Shown piece by piece: positions 35,834 through 42,207 of a stretch of 42,207 nucleotides of DNA (within the stretch, counting starts at the first letter, position 1; every line of letters starts with the position of its first letter). The notes beneath the pieces are model-generated. The model was not told where the DNA came from and did not search any database. It saw nothing but the letters and a program-made list of their open reading frames with translations. The position numbers and the translations under genes were made by a program. This stretch comes from Streptomyces sp. SID8352 (GTDB taxonomy: Bacteria; Actinomycetota; Actinomycetes; Streptomycetales; Streptomycetaceae): the NCBI RefSeq assembly GCF_009862265.1, contig NZ_WWGX01000053.1:1-42207 (forward strand), read 5' to 3'.

Positions 35834-36604
35834 GTGCAAGGAACACTCGCCCTGGTCACCGGAGCGGCCGGCGGCATCGGAGAGGCCGTGGCCCGGCTGC
35901 TCGCCGAGCGCGGAGCACGCGTGGCGGCCGTGGACCTGGACCCCGTCCGGATCGCGGCCACCGCCGCGAAGCTGCGCGCGGACGGTCTGGAGGTGACCGG
36001 CCTCGCCGCCGACGTCACCTCCAGCGCCGACGTGGAGAGACTCGTCGACGAGGTCGAGACCCGGCTGGGACCGGTGCGGCACCTGGTGAACACCGCCGGC
36101 GTGCTGCGCCTGGGCCGCGCCTGCTCCCTGACCGACCAGGACTGGAACGCCACCTTCGCGGTGAACGCCACCGGCGTCTTCCACGTCTCGCGGGCCGTGG
36201 TCAACCGCATGCTCACCCGGGGCGCCGGCGCGATCGTGACCGTCGCCTCCAACGCGGCGGGCACGGCCCGCGCGGACATGGCGGCCTACGCCGCGTCCAA
36301 GGCCGCCGCGACGGCCTTCACCAAGTGCCTGGGCCTGGAGGTGGCCGACCGCGGCATCCGCTGCAACGTCGTCGCGCCCGGGTCCACCGACACCCCGATG
36401 CTGCACGGGATGCACACCGGTGACACCGCGGCCAAGGCGTCCATCGCCGGCAGCCCGGAGAAGTACCGGGTCGGCATACCGCTGGGCAAGGTCGCCCGCC
36501 CCGAGGACATCGCCCGCACCGTCGCCTTCCTGCTCTCGGACGACGCCGGGCACATCACGATGCACGAGCTCACCGTGGACGGCGGGGCCACCCTCGGTGT
36601 CTGA
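35834..36604 (+). CDS. DhbA/EntA-like short-chain dehydrogenase (predicted DHHA to 3-hydroxyanthranilate)
   Basis: NAD-dependent SDR of 256 residues. It shows TGAAGGIGEA (cofactor loop), NTAG, and the catalytic Ser and YAASK (Ser of VASNAAG; Tyr-x3-Lys). The C-terminus (IPLGKVARPEDIA, then ITMHELTVDGGATLGV) is characteristic of 2,3-dihydro-2,3-dihydroxybenzoate dehydrogenases. Next to PhzD and PhzE genes, the substrate should be the amino analogue DHHA, giving 3-hydroxyanthranilate. The start is a GTG at 35834 with GGAGG upstream. The 92-bp gap to the previous gene has no other content. Confidence 0.9.
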   Translation: MQGTLALVTGAAGGIGEAVARLLAERGARVAAVDLDPVRIAATAAKLRADGLEVTGLAADVTSSADVERLVDEVETRLGPVRHLVNTAGVLRLGRACSLTDQDWNATFAVNATGVFHVSRAVVNRMLTRGAGAIVTVASNAAGTARADMAAYAASKAAATAFTKCLGLEVADRGIRCNVVAPGSTDTPMLHGMHTGDTAAKASIAGSPEKYRVGIPLGKVARPEDIARTVAFLLSDDAGHITMHELTVDGGATLGV

Positions 36605-36623
36605 GAACGGAAGGAATCGCCCC

Positions 36624-37283
36624 ATGCCCGGTATCCCCCCGGTGGAGCCCTATCCTCCGCCCACCGCGGACCAGCTCCCCGAGAACACCGTGGACTGGCG
36701 GCTCTCGCCCCGGCGCGCGGTGCTGCTGCTCCACGACATGCAGGAGTACTTCCTGCGCCCCTTCCCCCGCACCACCGCCCTCGGCCGGGCCCTGGTGGAC
36801 AACACGGCGCGGCTGCGGGACCGGGCCAGGGCGCTGGGCATCCCCGTCGCCTACACCGCCCAGCCCGGCAGCATGACGCCGGAACAGCGCGGGCTCCTCA
36901 AGGACTTCTGGGGCCCGGGGATGAGGGCCAGCCCCGAGCACCGCCGGGTGGTCGCCCCACTGGAGCCGGAGGACGGCGACTGGGTGTTCACCAAGTGGCG
37001 CTACAGCGCCTTCCACCGCACGGACCTGCTCGACCGGATGCGCGCCCGGGGCCGCGACCAGCTCGTCGTCTGCGGGGTGTACGCGCACGTGGGCGTCCTG
37101 ATGACGGCGGTGGAGGCGTACTCCAACGATGTCCAGCCCTTCCTGGTGGGCGACGCCGTGGCGGACTTCTCCGCCGACTACCACCGGCTGGCGCTCACCT
37201 ACGCCGCCGAGCGGGCCGCCAGGGTCCTGACCACCGGGGCGGCCCTGCACGAACTCGACACCGCGACCGTGGCGGCGCGCTAA
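36624..37283 (+). CDS. phzD: PhzD-like isochorismatase (ADIC hydrolase)
   Basis: Hydrolase that removes pyruvate from 2-amino-2-deoxyisochorismate to give DHHA, 219 residues. The N-terminal PPVEPYPPPTADQLP and LLHDMQEYF (Asp38) match PhzD closely. Lys124 lies in TKWRYSAF, and CGVYAHVGVLMTA carries Gly/Val where ordinary isochorismatase-fold hydrolases have the nucleophilic Cys, the PhzD signature. No aryl-carrier domain is attached (unlike DhbB/EntB), so the product is free DHHA. The ATG at 36624 has GGAAGGA upstream. It sits between the SDR and PhzE genes; the three form a 3-hydroxyanthranilate module. Confidence 0.95.
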   Translation: MPGIPPVEPYPPPTADQLPENTVDWRLSPRRAVLLLHDMQEYFLRPFPRTTALGRALVDNTARLRDRARALGIPVAYTAQPGSMTPEQRGLLKDFWGPGMRASPEHRRVVAPLEPEDGDWVFTKWRYSAFHRTDLLDRMRARGRDQLVVCGVYAHVGVLMTAVEAYSNDVQPFLVGDAVADFSADYHRLALTYAAERAARVLTTGAALHELDTATVAAR

Positions 37284-37306
37284 CGCGCCCAGGCGAAGGG
37301 ATTCCC

Positions 37307-39196
37307 ATGACCAGGCAGGACGGTGCGTCCGGGTTACTGGCACGCATCCTGGACGGCACGGCCGGGGCGTTCGCGCTGCTGCACCGCCCGGAGGCGGCGG
37401 GGGACGACACCCTGGAGGCACTGGCCGGAGACATGACCCGGGTCGGCACCCTCGCCGACCTCCGGCTCGACGCGGCGCGGCAGGCCGCGGGCCACGAACT
37501 GCTGGTGCTCATCCCCTACCGGCAACTGGCCGAACGGGGCTTCGCCGCCCCGGACGACGGCAGTCCGCTGCTGGCGATGCGGGTGCGCGAGCAGTACGCG
37601 GTCCCGCTGCGCGACAGCCTCGCGCTGCTGCCCGACCACCCCGTGAAGGTGACCGGGGGCCACTTCGACGTCGGCGACGACGAGTACGCCGAGACCGTGC
37701 GCCGGGTCGTCGCCGACGAGATCGGCACCGGCGAGGGCGCCAACTTCGTCATCAAGCGGTCCTTCACCGCCCAGTTGCCGGACTTCGACGCGCGGGCCGC
37801 GCTGTCGTTCTTCCGCCGTCTCGTCGAGCGCGAGGCGGGCGCGTACTGGACCTTCCTCATCCACACCGGCGAGCGGACCTTCGTCGGGGCGACTCCCGAG
37901 CGCCACATCAGCCTCCGGGGCGACCGGGCGGTGATGAACCCGATCAGCGGCACCTACCGCTACCCCGAGTCCGGCCCCGACCTGGACGGCGTCCTCTCCT
38001 TCCTCTCCGACACCAAGGAGACCGACGAGCTGTACATGGTCGTCGACGAGGAGCTGAAGATGATGGGCCGGATCTGCCCCGGGGGCGGACGCGTGGTGGG
38101 CCCCTACCTCAAGGAGATGGCCCGGCTCGCCCACACCGAGTACTTCATCGAGGGCCGCACCGGGCGCGACGTGCGCGACATCCTGCGCGAGACGCTCTTC
38201 GCGCCCACGGTGACCGGCTCCCCACTGGAGAGCGCCGCCCGCGTCATCGCCCGCCACGAGCCGACGGGCCGCGGCTACTACAGCGGCGTGGCCGCGCTGA
38301 TCGGACGGGACGCGGCCGGCGGGCGCACCCTGGACTCGTCGATCCTGATCCGCACCGCCGACATCGACACCGCCGGGGTGATGCGGATCGGGGTGGGCGC
38401 CACGCTGGTGCGCCACTCCGACCCGGCCTCGGAGGTGCAGGAGACCCGCGCCAAGGCCGCCGGGCTGCTGGCGGCACTCGGCGGGAGCGAGCCCACCCGG
38501 TTCGGCGCGCACCCGGCGGTGCGCGAGGCGCTGGACTCGCGCAACGAGGGCATCGCGCGGTTCTGGCTGCGGGAGGCCGACGACACGGTCCGGACCGCCG
38601 GTCCACTGGCGGGGCGGCGGCTCCTGGTGATCGACGCCGAGGACACCTTCACCGAGATGATCGCCCACCAGATCCGGTCGCTGGGCTGCGAGGTGGAGGT
38701 GCGCCGCTTCGACGAGCCGTACGACCTGGACGCGTACGACCTCGTGGTCATGGGTCCGGGGCCGGGCGACCCGCGGGAGACGGCCCATCCGAAGATCGCC
38801 CATCTGCGGTCCGCGGTGGCCCAGTTGCTGGAGGAGCGCAGGCCCTTCCTCGCCGTCTGCCTGAGCCACCAGGTGCTGAGCACCCTGCTCGGCCTGGAGA
38901 TGGTGCGCCGCCCCGTGCCCAACCAGGGCGCCCAGCACGAGATCGACCTGTTCGGCCGGAAGGCGCGGGTCGGCTTCTACAACACCTTCGCCGCCCGGTG
39001 GGACGGGGACTTCCTCGATCATCCCGAGTACGGCACGGTCGAGGTGAGCCGGGACCCGCTGACGGGCGAGGTGCACGCGCTGCGGGCGGGTGCCTTCGCC
39101 TCGATGCAGTTCCACGCCGAGTCCGTGCTGACCGTGGACGGGCCGGGCATCATCGGCTCGCTGCTCCGGGGGGTGGCCCTCGCGTGCACGCGGTGA
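37307..39196 (+). CDS. phzE: PhzE-like 2-amino-2-deoxyisochorismate synthase
   Basis: Fused chorismate-utilising and glutamine-amidotransferase enzyme, 629 residues, the length of PhzE. The MST domain (about 1-420) contains NPISGTYR, MGRICPGGGRVVG and GSPLESAARVI. The GATase domain (about 435-629) has the nucleophile Cys518 in AVCLSHQVL and the His-Glu pair in MQFHAESVL. It makes ADIC from chorismate and glutamine without eliminating pyruvate. Codon 10 (37334-37336) is TTA, the rare bldA-dependent leucine codon; I noticed no other in the cluster genes. The ATG at 37307 has GAAGGGA upstream. It overlaps the next gene slightly. Confidence 0.95.
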   Translation: MTRQDGASGLLARILDGTAGAFALLHRPEAAGDDTLEALAGDMTRVGTLADLRLDAARQAAGHELLVLIPYRQLAERGFAAPDDGSPLLAMRVREQYAVPLRDSLALLPDHPVKVTGGHFDVGDDEYAETVRRVVADEIGTGEGANFVIKRSFTAQLPDFDARAALSFFRRLVEREAGAYWTFLIHTGERTFVGATPERHISLRGDRAVMNPISGTYRYPESGPDLDGVLSFLSDTKETDELYMVVDEELKMMGRICPGGGRVVGPYLKEMARLAHTEYFIEGRTGRDVRDILRETLFAPTVTGSPLESAARVIARHEPTGRGYYSGVAALIGRDAAGGRTLDSSILIRTADIDTAGVMRIGVGATLVRHSDPASEVQETRAKAAGLLAALGGSEPTRFGAHPAVREALDSRNEGIARFWLREADDTVRTAGPLAGRRLLVIDAEDTFTEMIAHQIRSLGCEVEVRRFDEPYDLDAYDLVVMGPGPGDPRETAHPKIAHLRSAVAQLLEERRPFLAVCLSHQVLSTLLGLEMVRRPVPNQGAQHEIDLFGRKARVGFYNTFAARWDGDFLDHPEYGTVEVSRDPLTGEVHALRAGAFASMQFHAESVLTVDGPGIIGSLLRGVALACTR

Positions 39197-39528
39197 TCGT
39201 GTGGTGGGACCTGTCCGGCTCCCGGCAGACCGTCGGGTCCCTGCGGAAGTTCCTGCGCGACGAGGCGGTGCCCCGCTTCTCGGGGATCGAGGGGCTGCGG
39301 CTGAAGTTCTGGATCTCCGACGCCGCCACCGACCGGTGGGGAGCCGTCCTGCTCTGGGAGTCGCGGGAGGCGGCGGAGGCCGCCGTGCTGCCCGACCTGG
39401 CCGCCCCGCTGATCGGCGGCCCGCCGGCCGAGCGGCACGCCTTCGACGTGGAGGCCACCGTGGAGGGCGCCTTCGCCCTGGCCGCGCTGGCCGGGCGCGG
39501 CCTGGCCCTGGAGCCGGACGGCGCCTGA
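39184..39528 (+). CDS. Small YdhR/ABM-like protein
   Basis: A 114-residue alpha/beta protein (VIVWWDLSGSRQTVGSLRKF, LRLKFWISDAATDRWGAVLL) that resembles YdhR-type putative monooxygenases, small dimeric ferredoxin-like folds with unclear activity. No cofactor motif is visible, as expected for cofactor-free ABM proteins. Two GTG starts are possible. The one at 39184 has GGGGGG 10 bases upstream and overlaps the PhzE gene by 13 bases; the one at 39193 gives a GTGA overlap. Close coupling to PhzE suggests a role in the same pathway, such as protecting, channelling or oxidising DHHA or 3-hydroxyanthranilate. The role is unknown. Confidence 0.8.
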   Translation: MHAVIVWWDLSGSRQTVGSLRKFLRDEAVPRFSGIEGLRLKFWISDAATDRWGAVLLWESREAAEAAVLPDLAAPLIGGPPAERHAFDVEATVEGAFALAALAGRGLALEPDGA

Positions 39529-39888
39529 ACCCGCCGGGGCGGGGCCGTACCGGCCGGGGCGGGGCCCCACGCGCGGGTCCGGGACGCGGGGCCCCGCGTG
39601 CGGCTCCCTGCGTGCGGGACTCCGGGCGGCCCCCGGACGCGGTGCCGGGTCCCCACCCGGCACCGCCGGGGACCCGCCGCGCCCCGCCCCGGCACCGGCC
39701 GCCGCCCCCTCACCCCCGGCCGGGCGCCCGCGTCCGCACCGTCCCGACCCGGCTCCCGGCTCCCGGCTCCCGGCTCCCGAACGAGCACGCACGAGCACTC
39801 GGCACTCGGCACTGGCACTGGCACTGGCACTGGCACCGCACTGGCACATCGGCCCAACCCTGTTGACTCAGAAGGGACTTGATGGAAC
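39529..39888. other. Intergenic region before the hydroxylase gene
   Basis: 360 bases inside an otherwise tightly packed operon. The first 200 are GC-rich without pattern. Then come two blocks of short tandem repeats (39751-39847), and then a less GC-rich leader with TTGACT (39863-39868) and GAAGGG before the ATG at 39889. It may carry an internal promoter. Confidence 0.5.
39751..39847. repeat. Short tandem repeats: 4 x GGCTCCC and about 5-6 x TGGCAC
   Basis: GGCTCCC repeats at 39751, 39758, 39765 and 39772. TGGCAC repeats at 39813, 39819, 39825 and 39831, then once more at 39842, preceded by two CGGCACT-like units. Both blocks lie 40-140 bases upstream of the hydroxylase start. Confidence 0.9.
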
Positions 39889-41091
39889 ATGGCACACATA
39901 GTGGTCGCCGGAGGCGGCATCGGCGGACTCGCCACGGCACTGTCGCTGGCCCGGCACGGACACCGCGTCACCGTGCTGGAGCGCAGCGACACCTTCGCGG
40001 AGATCGGCGCCGGCATCCAGCTCGGCCCCAACGCCTTCCACGCCATGGACCGACTCGGGGTCGGCGAGAGCGTGCGCAGCCAGGCCGTGTACATCGACGA
40101 GTTGCGGTTCATGGACGGGGTCACCGGCGAGCGGGTCGCCGCCATGGAACTGACCGGGGCCTACCGGAAGCGGTTCGGCAACCCGTACGCCGTGGTGCAC
40201 CGCGGCGACCTGTACCTGGCCCTGCTCACCGCCTGCCAGGAGCTGGACGCCGTCGAACTCGTCGCCGGGGCCGCGGTGACGGGTCACGAGCAGGGCGACG
40301 GGGAGGTGCGGGTGCGGACCGCCGACGGGCGGACCGTGCGCGGCGCGGCGCTGATCGGCGCGGACGGCATCCGCTCCACCGTGCGCGCGTCGATGCTGGG
40401 CGACGGCGAGCCCCGGGTGTCGGGGCACACCATCTACCGCTCGGTCATCCCGATCGAGAAGGTCCCGGAGCCGCTGCGCTGGAACTCGGTCACCCTCTGG
40501 GCCGGGCCGAAGTGGCACTTCGTGCACTACATCATCGGCGGCGGCAAGTACCTCAACCTCGCGGTGACCCGCGACGACGGCGCGAGCGTGCCGGTGGCCG
40601 GACGGGAGACCGACCCCGCGCACGTCCTCGGGCAGTTCCCCGGCGTCGGCGCCACCGCCCGCGAACTCCTCGAACTGGGCGAGGGCTGGCGCGAATGGGT
40701 GCTCTGCGACCGCGACCCGGTCCGGAACTGGACCGACGGACGGGTCGCCCTGCTCGGCGACGCGGCCCACCCGATGCTCCAGTACGCGGCCCAGGGCGCC
40801 TGCCAGGCGCTGGAGGACGCCGTGGTCCTCGGCGACCTGCTGGACGGCATGGGCGAGGACGACGTCGTCCAGCGCCTGGAGAAGTTCAACGCGGTGCGCC
40901 AGGAGCGCGCGGGCCGCACCCAGCTGATCGCGCGCCGCATGGGCAGCGAGCTGTACCACCCGGCGGGCGAGCGGGCGCGGGCCCGCAACGCCATGCTCTC
41001 CGCGCTGACCCAGGAGGAGATGTACGACACGGTGTCCTGGCTCCACGGCGACCGGGGCTTCACCGACAGCGGTCTCGGCAGGCTCCGGTGA
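39889..41091 (+). CDS. FAD-dependent hydroxylase of the 3-hydroxybenzoate 6-hydroxylase/salicylate hydroxylase type
   Basis: Class A flavin monooxygenase, 400 residues. Rossmann motif VVAGGGIGGLATALSL (about 5-20), GAGIQLGPNAFHAMDRLGV typical of salicylate/3-hydroxybenzoate hydroxylases, DG motif (IGADGIRSTVR), GD motif (VALLGDAAHPMLQYAAQGACQALEDA). Relatives hydroxylate phenolic acids para to the OH or with loss of CO2. On 3-hydroxyanthranilate, 6-hydroxylase chemistry would give a 3,6-dihydroxyanthranilate (an amino-gentisate); this is inference from the family and context. The ATG at 39889 begins at the conserved strand. Its stop overlaps the next start (GTGA). Confidence 0.9.
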   Translation: MAHIVVAGGGIGGLATALSLARHGHRVTVLERSDTFAEIGAGIQLGPNAFHAMDRLGVGESVRSQAVYIDELRFMDGVTGERVAAMELTGAYRKRFGNPYAVVHRGDLYLALLTACQELDAVELVAGAAVTGHEQGDGEVRVRTADGRTVRGAALIGADGIRSTVRASMLGDGEPRVSGHTIYRSVIPIEKVPEPLRWNSVTLWAGPKWHFVHYIIGGGKYLNLAVTRDDGASVPVAGRETDPAHVLGQFPGVGATARELLELGEGWREWVLCDRDPVRNWTDGRVALLGDAAHPMLQYAAQGACQALEDAVVLGDLLDGMGEDDVVQRLEKFNAVRQERAGRTQLIARRMGSELYHPAGERARARNAMLSALTQEEMYDTVSWLHGDRGFTDSGLGRLR

Positions 41092-42207
41092 GCAGACTGC
41101 GCTGGCTGACCGCCGGGGAGTCCCACGGCCCCGCACTGGTCGCGACGCTGGAGGGGCTGCCCGCCGGGGTCCCGGTCACCACCGGGGACGTCGCGGACCA
41201 CCTCGCGCGCCGGCGGCTCGGCCACGGCCGGGGCGCGCGGATGGGGCTGGAGCGGGACGAGGTGTCCTTCCTCGGCGGGGTGCGGCACGGGCTGACCCTG
41301 GGCTCGCCGGTGGCGGTCCTGATCGGCAACACCGAGTGGCCGAAATGGGAGCGGGTGATGGCACCCGGCCCGGTGGACCCCGGGGTGCTGGCGGGAGTGG
41401 CCCGCAACGCCCCGCTCACCCGGCCCCGCCCCGGCCACGCCGACCTCGCCGGGATGCAGAAGTACGGCTTCGACGAGGCCCGTCCGGTGCTGGAGCGCGC
41501 CTCGGCGCGGGAGACGGCGGCACGGGTGGCCCTCGGCGCGGTGGCCCGCTCGTACCTGCGGGAGACCGCGGGCGTCGAGATCGTCAGCCATGTGGTCGAG
41601 CTGGCCGCCGCGGCGGCGCCCCCCGGTGTCCGTCCGGTCCCGGCCGACGTGGCGCGGCTGGACGCCGATCCGGTGCGCTGCCTGGACCCGGACGCGTCGG
41701 GGGCGATGGTCGAGGAGATCGACCGGGCCCACAAGGACGGCGACACCCTGGGCGGTGTGGTCGAGGTGCTGGCCTACGGGCTCCCGGTGGGCCTGGGCTC
41801 GCACGTGCACTGGGACCGGCGGCTGGACTCCCGGCTGGCGGGTGCGCTGATGGGCATTCAGGCGATCAAGGGAGTGGAGGTCGGCGACGGCTTCGGGCTG
41901 GCCCGGGTGCCCGGGTCCGAGGCACACGACGAGATCGTGCCGGGGCCGGAGGGCATCGGCCGGGCGACGGCCCGCGCGGGCGGCGTCGAGGGCGGCCTGT
42001 CCACCGGCGAACCGCTCCGGGTGCGGGCCGCGATGAAGCCCATCGCGACCGTGCCGCGCGCCCTGCGGACGGTGGACGTGGCGACGGGCGAGCCGGCGCA
42101 GGCGCATCACCAGCGCTCCGACGTGTGCGCGGTCCCGGCGGCGGGCATCGTCGCGGAGGCGATGGTGGCGCTGGTCCTGGCGGACGCGGTGGCGGAGAAG
42201 TTCGGCG
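41088..42207 (+). CDS. aroC: Chorismate synthase (C-terminus beyond window)
   Basis: FMN-dependent enzyme that makes chorismate from EPSP. About 373 of an expected 390-400 residues are visible. Motifs: RWLTAGESHGPALVATLEGLP region, RRRLGHGRGARM, RPGHADLAGMQKYGF, ERASARETAARVALGA, HHQRSDVCAVPAAGIVAEAM. The GTG start overlaps the hydroxylase stop (GTGA), showing it belongs to the biosynthetic operon, so it is most likely a second, pathway-dedicated copy that raises chorismate supply together with the DAHP synthase at 34566. Whether it is the only copy in the genome cannot be judged here. Confidence 0.96.
   Translation, partial: MSRLRWLTAGESHGPALVATLEGLPAGVPVTTGDVADHLARRRLGHGRGARMGLERDEVSFLGGVRHGLTLGSPVAVLIGNTEWPKWERVMAPGPVDPGVLAGVARNAPLTRPRPGHADLAGMQKYGFDEARPVLERASARETAARVALGAVARSYLRETAGVEIVSHVVELAAAAAPPGVRPVPADVARLDADPVRCLDPDASGAMVEEIDRAHKDGDTLGGVVEVLAYGLPVGLGSHVHWDRRLDSRLAGALMGIQAIKGVEVGDGFGLARVPGSEAHDEIVPGPEGIGRATARAGGVEGGLSTGEPLRVRAAMKPIATVPRALRTVDVATGEPAQAHHQRSDVCAVPAAGIVAEAMVALVLADAVAEKFG

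Noticed and set aside
36624..37283. DhbB/EntB-type isochorismatase for a catechol siderophore
   Set aside because: No aryl-carrier domain, PhzD-type active site without the Cys, and a PhzE rather than isochorismate synthase beside it.
34566..42207. Complete phenazine biosynthesis cluster
   Set aside because: PhzC, PhzD and PhzE-like proteins are present, but PhzF, PhzG and PhzA/B are not in the window and a DhbA-like dehydrogenase is. Could be reopened if those genes lie beyond 42207.

Overview
The window looks like a chromosomal segment of a Streptomyces. It has very high GC with G/C at almost every third codon position, GTG and TTG starts, ATGA/GTGA/TGATG gene overlaps, Tat and lipoprotein exports, RsbU/RsbW-like regulators, a small SPOR-type protein and one rare TTA leucine codon. 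No tRNA, rRNA, CRISPR array or insertion sequence was recognised.

The left two thirds (about 1-23.4 kb) is housekeeping and regulatory DNA, nearly all on the minus strand. It holds a dipeptide/oligopeptide ABC importer operon (DppC-type permease, binding lipoprotein, DppB-type permease, and an ATPase cut by the left edge) and the translational GTPase TypA/BipA with a clear intrinsic terminator. These are followed by a second, enlarged peptide-binding lipoprotein, a membrane-anchored GH18-like protein with a repetitive disordered N-terminus, a PAS-PAS-GAF-PP2C-HATPase regulator with a free RsbW-like ATPase beside it, a NUDIX hydrolase, a 63-residue SPOR-type protein, a HutC-type GntR regulator, a DUF4190/septum-formation membrane protein and a SNF2 helicase.

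From about 23.6 kb the content changes. An MFS exporter and a TetR regulator face each other across two palindromic operators. A class A flavin monooxygenase and a small ArsR-type regulator likewise diverge from an operator region. A minus-strand operon (33998 to 27660) follows: a low-complexity small protein, a LuxE-like ligase, a LuxC-like reductase, an aldo/keto reductase, a cupin, and a Tat-exported berberine-bridge-enzyme-like (BBE-like) flavin oxidase. Divergent from it runs a plus-strand operon (34566 to beyond the right edge): class II DAHP synthase, DhbA/EntA-like dehydrogenase, PhzD-like isochorismatase, PhzE-like ADIC synthase, a small YdhR-like protein, a 3-hydroxybenzoate-6-hydroxylase/salicylate-hydroxylase-like enzyme and chorismate synthase.

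Together the two operons read as a biosynthetic cluster. DAHP synthase and chorismate synthase raise chorismate supply. PhzE makes 2-amino-2-deoxyisochorismate (ADIC), PhzD releases trans-2,3-dihydro-3-hydroxyanthranilate (DHHA), and the DhbA-like enzyme aromatises it to 3-hydroxyanthranilate (3-HAA). The hydroxylase could add a second hydroxyl. LuxE/LuxC would reduce the carboxylate to an aldehyde, the aldo/keto reductase could take it to an alcohol, and the cupin and exported BBE-like oxidase could finish the oxidation. The 3-HAA half rests on well-known families. The order of later steps and the product are inference; an amino-gentisyl or amino-epoxyquinone type compound, or an aminophenol-derived dimer, are the options I favour. 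No PhzF, PhzG, PhzA/B, NRPS or PKS is visible, and the cluster runs off the right edge. Control features include a TTA codon at position 10 of the PhzE gene, three GACGGACT repeats spaced exactly 20 bp apart between the divergent operons, and short tandem repeats ahead of the hydroxylase gene.
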